Source: a bacterium (lineage in GTDB: Bacteria > Armatimonadota > Fimbriimonadia > Fimbriimonadales > JBAXQP01). From it: DNA of 7,474 nt. Shown piece after piece: positions 1 through 6,841 of this stretch (positions within the stretch are counted from its first letter, which is position 1; every line of letters starts with the position of its first letter). A program made the translations under genes and the position numbers. The stretch is taken from NCBI GenBank assembly GCA_037131655.1, contig JBAXQP010000131.1:1-7474 (forward strand), given 5' to 3'. The notes below the pieces were generated by a model, which worked only from the letters and a program-made list of their open reading frames with translations, was not told the origin of the DNA and made no database searches.

Positions 1-1795
1 GTTCTTCTTCAATATTATTACTATCAATGCTACTTTGATGGGGCAGAATATTTTCTTCTATTCCAATCAGAAATACATGCGGAAATTCTAAGCCTTTAGC
101 GGCATGTAAGGTCATTAAGCTGACCTGATCACTCACTTCGGCTTCTTGATTACGTTCCATAATATCCATCAGCATAATCTTCGCCACAATTTCTGCTAAG
201 GGTGCTTTCGATGAGTTTCCGTCTTCAGAAGGACTATTCTTTTCAGCAATGCGCTTAAGCCATTCAATGAGTTCATAGACATTCTTTATTTTACGGTCGG
301 CAGACTCCTTGCTTTTGCTTTCTTCCTTTAAAAATTGCTCATAACCAATTTGTTGAATAAATTGTTCAATCACAGAGAACCTATCACCCTGGTCAATACG
401 TCTAGCGGTATCAAGTACCCAGTCATGAAACTTTTGTAATCGGTGAATAGACTTTTCAGATAAGCGTTGAGTTAAGCCCAGTTCGGTACTCGCTGCAAAT
501 AAACTGATATGACGTTCATTCGCATATCCCCCCAGTTTTTCCAGCGTGGTAGGGCCAATTTCGCGGCGGGGTGTATTAATAATACGTAAGTAAGCGGCAT
601 CATCATCAGGGTTAACAAATAAACGCAGATAGCCGAGAATGTCCTTAATTTCTGAATAAGAAAAAAACGAGGTGCTACCGCTGATTAAATACGGGATGTT
701 ATTTTCCCTAAGTCCTTGTTCAAATAACCGGGACTGATGATTGCCTCGATATAAAATCGCGTAGTCCTGATACCGGCCACCGTTCTTAAATTTGTGATGG
801 ATAATTTCTGAAATAATTTGCTGTGCTTCAACCTGATCGTTTTTATGACTCAGAACACGTAATGGATCACCATAGCCCAATTCACTCCAAAGACGTTTCT
901 CAAACGTATGGGGGTTATTAGCAATAAGCTGATTGGCTACTTTTAGGATACGGCCCGTAGAGCGGTAGTTTTGTTCTAACTTAATCACCTGTAAACGACT
1001 ATAGTCTTTTTGTAATTGTGCTAGATTTTCGGGTTGCGCACCCCGCCAGGCATAAATGGATTGATCATCATCACCCACGACGGTAAAGCGACCTAAGGCG
1101 CCGGCGAGTAACTTAACGAGTTGGTACTGGGTGATATTAGTGTCTTGATATTCGTCAACCAGTAAATAACGAATCTTGTTTTGCCATTTCTCTAAAACAC
1201 TGGGATGTTGTTGGAACAATAATACGGGTAACAAAATAAGGTCGTCAAAATCAACAGCATTGTAAGACTTTAAGCTACGGGTATATTCTTGATACAGAAT
1301 AGCAGAAGAGTAGTGTTCTTTTGTCGCCTGTGTTAATGCTTGTTCGGGCGTGATAAAGGCGTTTTTCCATTGCCCGATTTGATGGGCATAATGATCGACC
1401 TGATCGATATCACAGTCCTTGGCGCCGTGAGTAATTAAGTTCTTTATCAGAGCTAGCTTATCTTGTTCATCAAAGAGCGTAATGGCGGCTTTATACGTCA
1501 GAACTTTGTGCTCTTTGCGCAGAATATCCAAGCCTAATGAATGAAAAGTAGACACACGTAAGCCGCGAATCTGCGTATCATCGAGCAGCTTTGACACACG
1601 ACTTTTCATTTCTCTGGCGGCTTTGTTGGTAAATGTTACGGCTGCAATATGTCGAGCCGGTAAGCCCTGTTTGACTAAGTAGGCAATTTTTTCTGTGATG
1701 ACGCGCGTTTTACCACTACCGGCGCCTGCCAGAACCAGTAATGGATTATCGATAACTTTAACAGCAGCTTGTTGTTGGGGGTTTAGTTTGGCCAT
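1..1795 (-). CDS. rep: ATP-dependent DNA helicase Rep (3' end outside window)
   Basis: This is a superfamily 1A 3'-5' DNA helicase. Rep is known to remove proteins ahead of replication forks and to help restart stalled forks, in the cytoplasm at the replisome. 598 codons are visible without a frameshift. Motifs seen: N-terminal Q-motif-like LNPQQQAAV (4-12), Walker A AGAGSGKT (23-30), motif Ia AAVTFTNKAAREM (about 51-63), STFH (about 82-85), Walker B DEYQDT (214-219), motif III GDDDQSIYAWRG (241-252), motif IV LEQNYRS (273-279) and motif V TLHAAKGLEF (562-571). The YVGITRA-like motif VI and the tail lie beyond position 1; E. coli Rep is 673 residues, so roughly 75 are missing. The close match to E. 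coli Rep (RHIAAVTFTNKAARE, NKIRYLLVDEYQDTN, LPHQSSID) favours Rep over UvrD or PcrA. The chosen ATG aligns with the E. coli start. It has no clear Shine-Dalgarno, and an in-frame ATG 26 codons upstream (1871-1873) is a possible alternative. Confidence 0.97.
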   Translation of the reverse strand, partial: MAKLNPQQQAAVKVIDNPLLVLAGAGSGKTRVITEKIAYLVKQGLPARHIAAVTFTNKAAREMKSRVSKLLDDTQIRGLRVSTFHSLGLDILRKEHKVLTYKAAITLFDEQDKLALIKNLITHGAKDCDIDQVDHYAHQIGQWKNAFITPEQALTQATKEHYSSAILYQEYTRSLKSYNAVDFDDLILLPVLLFQQHPSVLEKWQNKIRYLLVDEYQDTNITQYQLVKLLAGALGRFTVVGDDDQSIYAWRGAQPENLAQLQKDYSRLQVIKLEQNYRSTGRILKVANQLIANNPHTFEKRLWSELGYGDPLRVLSHKNDQVEAQQIISEIIHHKFKNGGRYQDYAILYRGNHQSRLFEQGLRENNIPYLISGSTSFFSYSEIKDILGYLRLFVNPDDDAAYLRIINTPRREIGPTTLEKLGGYANERHISLFAASTELGLTQRLSEKSIHRLQKFHDWVLDTARRIDQGDRFSVIEQFIQQIGYEQFLKEESKSKESADRKIKNVYELIEWLKRIAEKNSPSEDGNSSKAPLAEIVAKIMLMDIMERNQEAEVSDQVSLMTLHAAKGLEFPHVFLIGIEENILPHQSSIDSNNIEEE

Positions 1796-2158
1796 TAGAT
1801 TAGGAGTTCGAGTGTGATTTACTCGGTAGAGTACTATCGGTTCTTTGGGGGAGGGCTTAATTATTGACGACATTATAACTGGATTTTGTTATTGGTATTA
1901 TGTGTAGAAGGCCCTGATTCGGAATGGTGAACAGTGTTTTCACTGTTTTCGCCGTTGCCTTCAGCATCAACTTGAGTGTTTTCTGTCAGCTCTAGAATTT
2001 ATTGATCATTTAGTGGCGTTGAACTTACGGCTCACTTGAAGAATCATATTTTGATAAAATTATGTTTTTATGTTAAAAAGCGCTCGATTGTTTGTGTCGA
2101 TTTGTAGCGTGTTGGAAACGAGAGATTACGATGCTCAACAGAACCTTTCATACAGTTG
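1796..2158. other. intergenic stretch between kinase 3' end and rep
   Basis: These 363 bases hold no gene I can support. Besides the possible rep promoter, they contain a minus-strand frame open from 1998 to 1873 (41 residues, rich in N, E, S, T and H) with no ATG, GTG or TTG near its beginning; its TAA overlaps the alternative rep ATG as TAATG. It reads like the disordered C-terminal tail of a lost gene, or chance. A perfect hairpin, AACAGTG-TTTT-CACTGTT, lies at 1930-1947. An AT-rich inverted repeat, TTTTTA-TGT-TAAAAA, lies near 2064-2078. Neither is followed by a T-run in the direction of kinase transcription, so I see no clear terminator for the kinase. Confidence 0.5.
1872..1900 (-). promoter_or_regulatory. 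possible rep promoter (consensus -10, weak -35)
   Basis: On the minus strand a perfect TATAAT lies at 1877-1872. The hexamer 17 bases upstream, TAATAC at 1900-1895, is a poor -35 match, and there is no TGn extension. Transcription would start near 1865, giving a leader of about 70 bases before the rep ATG at 1795. If the -10 is real, it overlaps the alternative upstream ATG (1873-1871), which would then not be transcribed and the shorter Rep start would be correct. In AT-rich DNA a TATAAT can arise by chance, so this is a weak call. Confidence 0.3.
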
Positions 2159-5100
2159 TTACTCTAGATTATTCTTAATAATCTCGCGCAAAGAGGCTAG
2201 GGCTTCCGGGAAATCATAGCTTTCGACTTGGCATCCAAGAGGTGCGGCGAGTCCCCTACCGATGGTCTGAGTAAACAGCGGACCCAGTTCGCGCCAGGTG
2301 TCGATGGCTTGTGCATCGTCTGTAGCGAGTTGCGCTTCCAGCCGGGTCACCAGTTCCCGGACTTTGACCGGATCTGCATCTACTTGCCTCAGTGCTGGGT
2401 TATCGACGTGCATGGCCTGGATTTCCTTGTTCACGGCCACTAGCGCCTTGCGTAACATCGCGATCTCATTCTCCAGTTCGGAAGCGGGCAAGCCATCATG
2501 AACCTTGTGTTCCAAGGTGTAGGCTATTTCTCGTAGCGATGCCATCCCCAGCGTAGTGGAAATGCCCTTCAAAGAATGGGCGATGCGCTCTGCGGTGGCT
2601 TGATCCCCAGCATCCAGGGCAGCCTGGACGTTGTCGGCGTCAGTGCCGTGGGTGTCAGCAAACTTGGTCAACAGGCGCTGATAGGCGGGTAAATTGCCAC
2701 CGAGATACTTTAGCCCGGCTTGTCGGTCTATCTGGCTAGGGCTAGTGATTTGGGTGGCGGTTGGTAGCATTTCTGAACTTTCTATCGTTGTCTCGGCAGA
2801 GTCTGCTGTGTCCTTTTGGTGGAGCCAGCGCTTGAGCTCCGCGTAAAGCCGTTCTGGCTCCACTGGTTTGGCAATAAACCCATTCATTCCGGCATCTTCG
2901 CTGCGTCGGCGGTCTTCCTCAAAGGCATTGGCAGTCATGGCCAGGATAGGGATGTCCCGGTAAGCAGGTAACTTTCTGATTCTACGGGTTGCTTCCAGGC
3001 CATCCATCACCGGCATCTGCATATCCATCAGAATCAGATCATAGCATTTCTTTTCGATCATCACTAAGGCTTCGCCGCCATGATTAGCTATATCAACCAG
3101 TAAGCCGTAACCTTGCAGGATTTCCATGGCCACCTCCTGATTGATTTCGTTGTCTTCAACCAGCAAAATACGGGCGCCACTACGGAGTCCTGATGAACCA
3201 GAAATGGCCTCCTGGCGAGGTAACTCATCTAATGTGCCATGCTTTAATGCCGCTGTAAACCAGAAGGTGCTGCCTTGCCCAAGGGTGCTGACAACCCCAA
3301 TTTCGCCACCCATCATACTGGCCAGTTTTCTGGAAATCGCCAGGCCGAGGCCGGTGCCGCCAAATCTACGACTGGTAGAGGCTTCCGCTTGGGTAAACGC
3401 TTCAAACAACTTATCCGGGTTCGCCTCACTAATACCAATGCCTGTATCTTGCACCTCGAAGCGCAACATGACCTGATCGTCGTTTTCAGAAAGCACCCTG
3501 GCGCGCAGGTTAATGCTGCCATGAAAGGTAAACTTGACGGCGTTACCGGTGAGGTTGATTAGAATTTGGCGTAGGCGTAATGGATCCCCTCGCAAAGGCA
3601 ACGTGTCCAGGCGTGGGTCGATTTCTTCAATTAATTTGAGCCCCTTGCTGTCGACACGATCGGCCATCATGCTGCTGACATGATTTATGGTTGCGGAAAC
3701 TAGAAAAGTCGTTTCTTCTAGCGTTAGTTGTTCGGCCTCGATTTTGGATAAATCCAGAATGTCATTGATAATGCCTAGCAGGTGTTTACTCGATGAGATG
3801 ATCTTGTCGAGTTTGTCTTGCTGGGACGGCTGCTCGATTTGAGCTTGCAATAGATGGGCAAAGCCGATGATGGCATTCATTGGAGTGCGGATTTCATGGC
3901 TCATGTTGGCGAGGAACGTGCTCTTGGACTGGTTGGCGATCTCTGCATCCAGCTTGGCTTTCTCAAGCTCAGCAGTGCGGGTTTCAACAAGTTTTTCGAG
4001 ATGTAATTGATAATTCTCAAGTTCCTTTTCGGTTCGCTTTTTCTCGGTGATGTCATTCCACACGGCATGGATGAGGTTTCTATCGTCAAATTTGATAGAC
4101 GTGTGTATGACGTCAGCAAAGAAATGTTCGCCGTTTTTCTTTATATGTTCCCACTCAAAGCGGTTAGTGCCTTCGGACAAGACTTTCTGATGCAGCGCTA
4201 TCGCTTTTGTTGAAGATAATTGACCATCCGGTTGATATTCGGGTGATATCTGCACTGGGCTAAGCCCTATGAGTTCTTCCAGGGAGTCCATACCTAGTAT
4301 TTGCAACGAAGCGTGGTTGGCATCAATAAACAGCCCATTTTCAACCAGCATCAAGGGCAGCCTGGATTCGTAGAACAATTTACGAAAACGCTCATCGCTC
4401 TGGCGCAGACGTTCTTCTGCTTCATGCCGATGGGTAATGTCAGAGGAAAAGCCGATCAGCGCCTGCGGATGATTACGCATTTCGATGGGCATCTTGACGG
4501 ACCAGAAATAGCGGTTATTGCCGCTGTTGTCGGTCAACATTTCTTCAGACGCCTGCTTGACCCCGCTCAGATACACTTTGCTATCGAATTCCATGACTTG
4601 CCGGGCTGTGTCAGGCGGCAGGATTTCAAGGTCCGATTTGCCAAGGATGTCGGAAACCGGGCGGCCGAATTGATGGGCGACTGCCTGGTTGAGGTAGAGG
4701 TAGCGGCCATCATGGTCCTTGATGTAGATATGGGTCTCGACATTGTCGATGACTGCATCCAGGAAGCGACGCTGCTCCCCGATTTCTTCTTCGCTGCGCT
4801 TGCGCTCGGTGATATCCTGCACTGTGCCGATCAGGCTGATCGCCTTGCCCTTGTCGTCATAGGTAATATGTCCGAGACCATGCATCCAGCGTTCTGCACC
4901 ATCGCTCGGCCGAATGATCTTGTATTCGGCATCAAAAGGCTTCTTGTTGTTGATTGAGTCCTGAAGCGCATCGTGCATCGCTTGCATAAAATCCGGGTGC
5001 ATTAACTTCACCCAGCCTTCATTGGTGTGCGGATAGTGCTCGGTGATCCCGAAGATTTCATCAAGGACGCTTGTGCTCTCAAACGTCGCTGCTTCAAACG

Positions 5101-5902
5101 TATTGATGTAGCTTCCGATCCGGGCGGCCTTCTGCGATTCGCGTAGCAGCTTTTCGTTTCTCTTGAGTGTTTGTTGTGCCCTTTGGTGCTCGGTGACGTC
5201 CAAGACAATGGAAAAAAGCAAGACCCGGGCCTCAACCGTGATGGGCGTTGAACGCACTTCGACAGTCCGAATTTCGCCGTTGGCATGGCGGTGCTCAAAG
5301 ATGAAGTAATCGCGTTCCTGCCGCACAGCGCGTCCCATCTCCGCTTCGATTTCCGATGGCGTCAATGTATTGATCTGGTCAATGCGCATGGCTCGCAGTT
5401 GCTCGACGCTGTAGCCATAGAAGCTAGCAGCTGCCGGGTTGGCGTCGACGATGACGCCGGAATCAGGCTCGATCAGCAGCATAACTGCCACGATGTTCTC
5501 GAACATTTGACGAAAGCTCTGTTCACTCTTGCACAGGGCGACCTCGGTACTCTTCAACAAGGTTTCGCCTTGTTGTTTCTCCTTCGCTTCGGCCTTGATC
5601 AGATACAGTGTTCGTGCCAGCATGAAAACCAACGCAACCCCGAGGACAATAAAAACCAACCGGGTGAGCCCAAGATTGAGCTTGGCATCCTCAACCGTAG
5701 CAACGTAAGCACGCACCATCCAGGTCAAATCATCTGACGATTGCCTCAGTTCATCACTCCGTTCAAAGGAAGTTATTCGCTGTTCGTTTACTCGATTAAC
5801 GCGCTCTTCTGCAGTGATATAGACACCGAAAGCAACAATGAAAAGCGTGCCAATAGCTGCGGTTAACCAAGTGCTGATAGCAGATTTTGAGAATTTTTTC
5901 AA
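2159..5902 (-). CDS. multi-PAS hybrid sensor histidine kinase with receiver and HPt domains
   Basis: This is an inner-membrane two-component phosphorelay protein. Residue numbers count from the upstream ATG at 5914 (1251 residues). In order: a membrane helix (about 13-35), only about 47 periplasmic residues, a second helix (about 83-103), a short coiled coil, four PAS domains (about 130-244, 255-371, 381-496, 506-625), a coiled coil (626-665), HisKA with MSHEIRTPMN and phospho-acceptor His673, and HATPase with N-box (N787, N791), DTGIGI (823-828) and FGGTGLGLAI (851-860). A receiver domain follows with acidic pair E920/D921, phospho-acceptor Asp964, T994 and K1016. An HPt domain with AHSLKG has His1113. 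The tail (about 1175-1251) is helical. All catalytic residues are present, so His-Asp-His transfer should work; the final response regulator is not in the window. There is no HAMP domain. I prefer the TTG start at 5902 (1247 residues), because GGAGGG at 5912-5907 sits 4 bases upstream, whereas the ATG at 5914 has no Shine-Dalgarno. The gene is more GC-rich than its neighbours. The sensed signal cannot be told from the sequence. Confidence 0.95.
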   Translation of the reverse strand: MKKFSKSAISTWLTAAIGTLFIVAFGVYITAEERVNRVNEQRITSFERSDELRQSSDDLTWMVRAYVATVEDAKLNLGLTRLVFIVLGVALVFMLARTLYLIKAEAKEKQQGETLLKSTEVALCKSEQSFRQMFENIVAVMLLIEPDSGVIVDANPAAASFYGYSVEQLRAMRIDQINTLTPSEIEAEMGRAVRQERDYFIFEHRHANGEIRTVEVRSTPITVEARVLLFSIVLDVTEHQRAQQTLKRNEKLLRESQKAARIGSYINTFEAATFESTSVLDEIFGITEHYPHTNEGWVKLMHPDFMQAMHDALQDSINNKKPFDAEYKIIRPSDGAERWMHGLGHITYDDKGKAISLIGTVQDITERKRSEEEIGEQRRFLDAVIDNVETHIYIKDHDGRYLYLNQAVAHQFGRPVSDILGKSDLEILPPDTARQVMEFDSKVYLSGVKQASEEMLTDNSGNNRYFWSVKMPIEMRNHPQALIGFSSDITHRHEAEERLRQSDERFRKLFYESRLPLMLVENGLFIDANHASLQILGMDSLEELIGLSPVQISPEYQPDGQLSSTKAIALHQKVLSEGTNRFEWEHIKKNGEHFFADVIHTSIKFDDRNLIHAVWNDITEKKRTEKELENYQLHLEKLVETRTAELEKAKLDAEIANQSKSTFLANMSHEIRTPMNAIIGFAHLLQAQIEQPSQQDKLDKIISSSKHLLGIINDILDLSKIEAEQLTLEETTFLVSATINHVSSMMADRVDSKGLKLIEEIDPRLDTLPLRGDPLRLRQILINLTGNAVKFTFHGSINLRARVLSENDDQVMLRFEVQDTGIGISEANPDKLFEAFTQAEASTSRRFGGTGLGLAISRKLASMMGGEIGVVSTLGQGSTFWFTAALKHGTLDELPRQEAISGSSGLRSGARILLVEDNEINQEVAMEILQGYGLLVDIANHGGEALVMIEKKCYDLILMDMQMPVMDGLEATRRIRKLPAYRDIPILAMTANAFEEDRRRSEDAGMNGFIAKPVEPERLYAELKRWLHQKDTADSAETTIESSEMLPTATQITSPSQIDRQAGLKYLGGNLPAYQRLLTKFADTHGTDADNVQAALDAGDQATAERIAHSLKGISTTLGMASLREIAYTLEHKVHDGLPASELENEIAMLRKALVAVNKEIQAMHVDNPALRQVDADPVKVRELVTRLEAQLATDDAQAIDTWRELGPLFTQTIGRGLAAPLGCQVESYDFPEALASLREIIKNNLE

Positions 5903-5940
5903 TATACCCTCCATAACAGGGGGCCTGTGAAAGCCCCCCT
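5903..5940 (-). promoter_or_regulatory. kinase ribosome-binding site and GC hairpin
   Basis: Read on the minus strand, a strong Shine-Dalgarno GGAGGG (5912-5907) precedes TTG at 5902 with good spacing. This is the reason for choosing that start. Just upstream, GGGGGC at 5919-5924 (plus-strand coordinates) pairs with GCCCCC at 5933-5938 around an 8-base loop (CTGTGAAA), giving a perfect 6-bp GC stem. Neither side carries a T-run, so an intrinsic terminator is unlikely. Lying 5-10 bases from the Shine-Dalgarno, the hairpin could influence translation, protect the 5' end or mark an insertion junction; the sequence does not decide between these. Confidence 0.5.
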
Positions 5941-6120
5941 AAAAGTGTTCGTTCTGAGCTAAGCCATTTTCCAGAAGCACCGTATTAAATGTTTTTCAGG
6001 CGCATTTATCATCGCATCCGCATCACCATTGACTCTTGTATACTCAATACCCAATTGATTGAGTAATAAACGAACTTTGTAGCAATTACCTGAGGGTAAA
6101 AAGTCGTATAGTTTATACAT
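5939..6120 (-). pseudogene. truncated, frameshifted glutathione S-transferase
   Basis: The ATG at 6120 opens a 53-residue frame, ending at 5959, that begins MYKLYDFLPSGNCYKVRLLL and continues NQLGIEYTRVN. This is the thioredoxin-fold N-terminus of a cytosolic glutathione S-transferase; the SGN segment sits where family members carry the active-site serine. After about residue 32 the match is lost, probably through an internal deletion. In the next frame TVLLENGLAQNE follows, resembling the family's substrate-loop region before the ESNAI segment, and stops at 5941-5939. The whole C-terminal helical domain is absent; a full GST is about 200 residues. Homology ends directly at the GC hairpin upstream of the kinase gene, which suggests that the kinase DNA replaced the rest. 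No good Shine-Dalgarno is visible. The fragment cannot be an active enzyme. Confidence 0.8.
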
Positions 6121-6269
6121 TAGTGCTTTGTTCACCAAAGGGGTAAATACAGTTTCGCTGGGAATAGCAAAAAATGCGGCTACTAGTAATGATACTAGAT
6201 CAATTATTCACCTGATTAAATCTGTAACTCATTATTTTTTATTGTGTAGTTTTGTGCATGATATAACAC
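6121..6269. other. short intergenic stretch with a small palindrome
   Basis: The gap separates the divergent gst and hicA remnants. It holds an interrupted palindrome, CTAGTA-ATGA-TACTAG (6183-6198), that could be an old operator. Next to the hicA ATG lies an extended -10-like TGATATAAC (6259-6267), but it is too close to the ATG at 6270 to serve that start normally. I found no HicB-like antitoxin coding sequence in any frame here. Confidence 0.4.
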
Positions 6270-6471
6270 ATGAACAGCAAAGACATTATTATGGCATTAA
6301 AAAGAAGGCTGGTTAATATCGGGGGGCAAGGGCGATCATGAGAAATTTACTCATCCAAATAAGCCGGATCATGTCGTTGTTCCACATCCGCGCAAAGATA
6401 TGCCCATTGGCACTTTGCGCAATATTTTAAGCTATTATTTGTTAAGAACACCTACACTTTATTGTTCGTAG
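6270..6471 (+). pseudogene. hicA: HicA-family mRNA interferase toxin remnant (frameshifted)
   Basis: ATG at 6270 reads MNSKDIIMALK, the usual HicA N-terminus. The frame is then lost at a run of five A (6299-6303) and the match resumes one frame over as KEGWLISGGKGDHEKF, then THPNKPDHVVVPHPRKD, then MPIGTLRNIL. HicA toxins are double-stranded-RNA-binding-like mRNA interferases of about 60 residues with a conserved GSH(H) histidine and a VPHPxKDxPxGTLRxIL C-terminus. Here the first histidine is kept (GDHE). Homology ends near 6432, and the last helix (typically QAG-like) is replaced by an unrelated tail up to the TAG at 6469-6471. The change at the A-run is most simply a one-base insertion or a two-base loss. 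No hicB partner lies on either side, as expected for a dead toxin that no longer needs its antitoxin. A sequencing error at the A-run could explain the frameshift but not the altered C-terminus. Confidence 0.82.
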
Positions 6472-6828
6472 CTAACTCAGAAAGATGCTCGCTATCAACC
6501 AAAACCATCTCTGCCAATAAAGTTTCAGGAGAGATATCTTGCTCATGCGGCCATGTCACAGCACCAAACAGAATTCCTACCTGATTAAAATAATGTATAT
6601 TGCCTATTATTTGGACCCCTTTCTTGGCGCTATTTTTTGAGTTGCACTTTTCCGCAATTACCGGAAATAAGCGGTCAAGCTAAACCTACCGAAAAACACT
6701 TTATCAGTAATCGTTTGACGATGTGGGGTGGCATTTGGGCTTTAAAAGCTCTGCATTAAATATTCACAGTCCATTGGCTTAATAACTCTTATAGCGCTTA
6801 CTTTACTTTCGAATCAGTATTTTGGCAT
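6452..6828 (-). pseudogene. DUF2442-like protein remnant, interrupted
   Basis: The C-terminal part, in the frame ending TAG at 6454-6452, reads GNIHYFNQVGILFGAVTWPH and EQDISPETLLAEM. This matches the FxQVxxxxGxVxWPNxxDxxPexL signature of DUF2442. The N-terminal part (6813-6742) reads KVSAIRVIKPMDCEYLMQSF then stops; this resembles the family's VxxVKPLxxYxLxxxF start. Between them lies DNA unlike the family. A frame with its own ATG at 6828 (MNAKILIRK) runs into a stop just before the N-terminal part, which is a further lesion. DUF2442 proteins are small (about 80-100 residues) and often partner DUF4160 proteins in toxin-antitoxin-like pairs; no DUF4160 gene is visible here. The C-terminal assignment is fairly firm. 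The N-terminal one is weaker, because the same DNA on the plus strand encodes a hydrophobic stretch in frame with the next gene. Confidence 0.62.
6669..6749. repeat. possible 77-bp insertion flanked by AAGC repeats
   Basis: A four-base direct repeat, AAGC (6669-6672 and 6746-6749), brackets the segment that separates the two DUF2442-like parts. Removing 77 bases, with one AAGC kept, joins the two parts into one open frame of 94 residues, which is normal family size. Inside the segment is a small perfect hairpin, ATCGT-TTG-ACGAT (6710-6722); just outside it is another, TTTCCG-CAATTAC-CGGAAA (6649-6667). No clear terminal inverted repeats or transposase are present. A four-base repeat is short enough to arise by chance, so calling this a mobile remnant is speculative. 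Confidence 0.25.
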
Positions 6829-6841
6829 TCATACGCCATTT

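Noticed and set aside
1924..1995. Plus-strand 23-residue hydrophobic open frame (MVNSVFTVFAVAF...)
   Set aside because: No spaced Shine-Dalgarno; it is the complement of the hydrophilic minus-strand frame and includes the hairpin. Chance is the simpler reading.
2149..2151. Small minus-strand frame starting MKGSVEHRNLSF between kinase and rep
   Set aside because: Only 27 codons, no Shine-Dalgarno and no recognisable similarity.
2166..2184. Perfect 8-bp inverted repeat AGATTATT-CTT-AATAATCT at the kinase 3' end, as a terminator
   Set aside because: The stem is almost all AT, lies inside the last codons, and is not followed by a T-run on the minus strand.
4301..4957. Long plus-strand open frame of 218 codons within the kinase gene
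   Set aside because: It is fully antisense to PAS-domain coding sequence with strong protein motifs. Long antisense frames are common opposite GC-rich genes.
6041..6065. 8-bp inverted repeat TACTCAAT / ATTGAGTA
   Set aside because: It lies within the recognisable GST N-terminal coding sequence; most likely coincidental.
6259..6267. Extended -10-like TGATATAAC as a hicA promoter
   Set aside because: The transcript would start at or after the hicA ATG at 6270, and no good -35 is present.
6128..6316. Plus-strand TTG-initiated 62-residue frame
   Set aside because: Rare start without a Shine-Dalgarno, no recognisable motif, and it overlaps the hicA remnant, which has family motifs in other frames.
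6640..6760. Integron attC site or IS end
   Set aside because: Small hairpins are present, but no RYYYAAC/GTTRRRY core pair, paired terminal repeats or transposase/integrase motif could be found.
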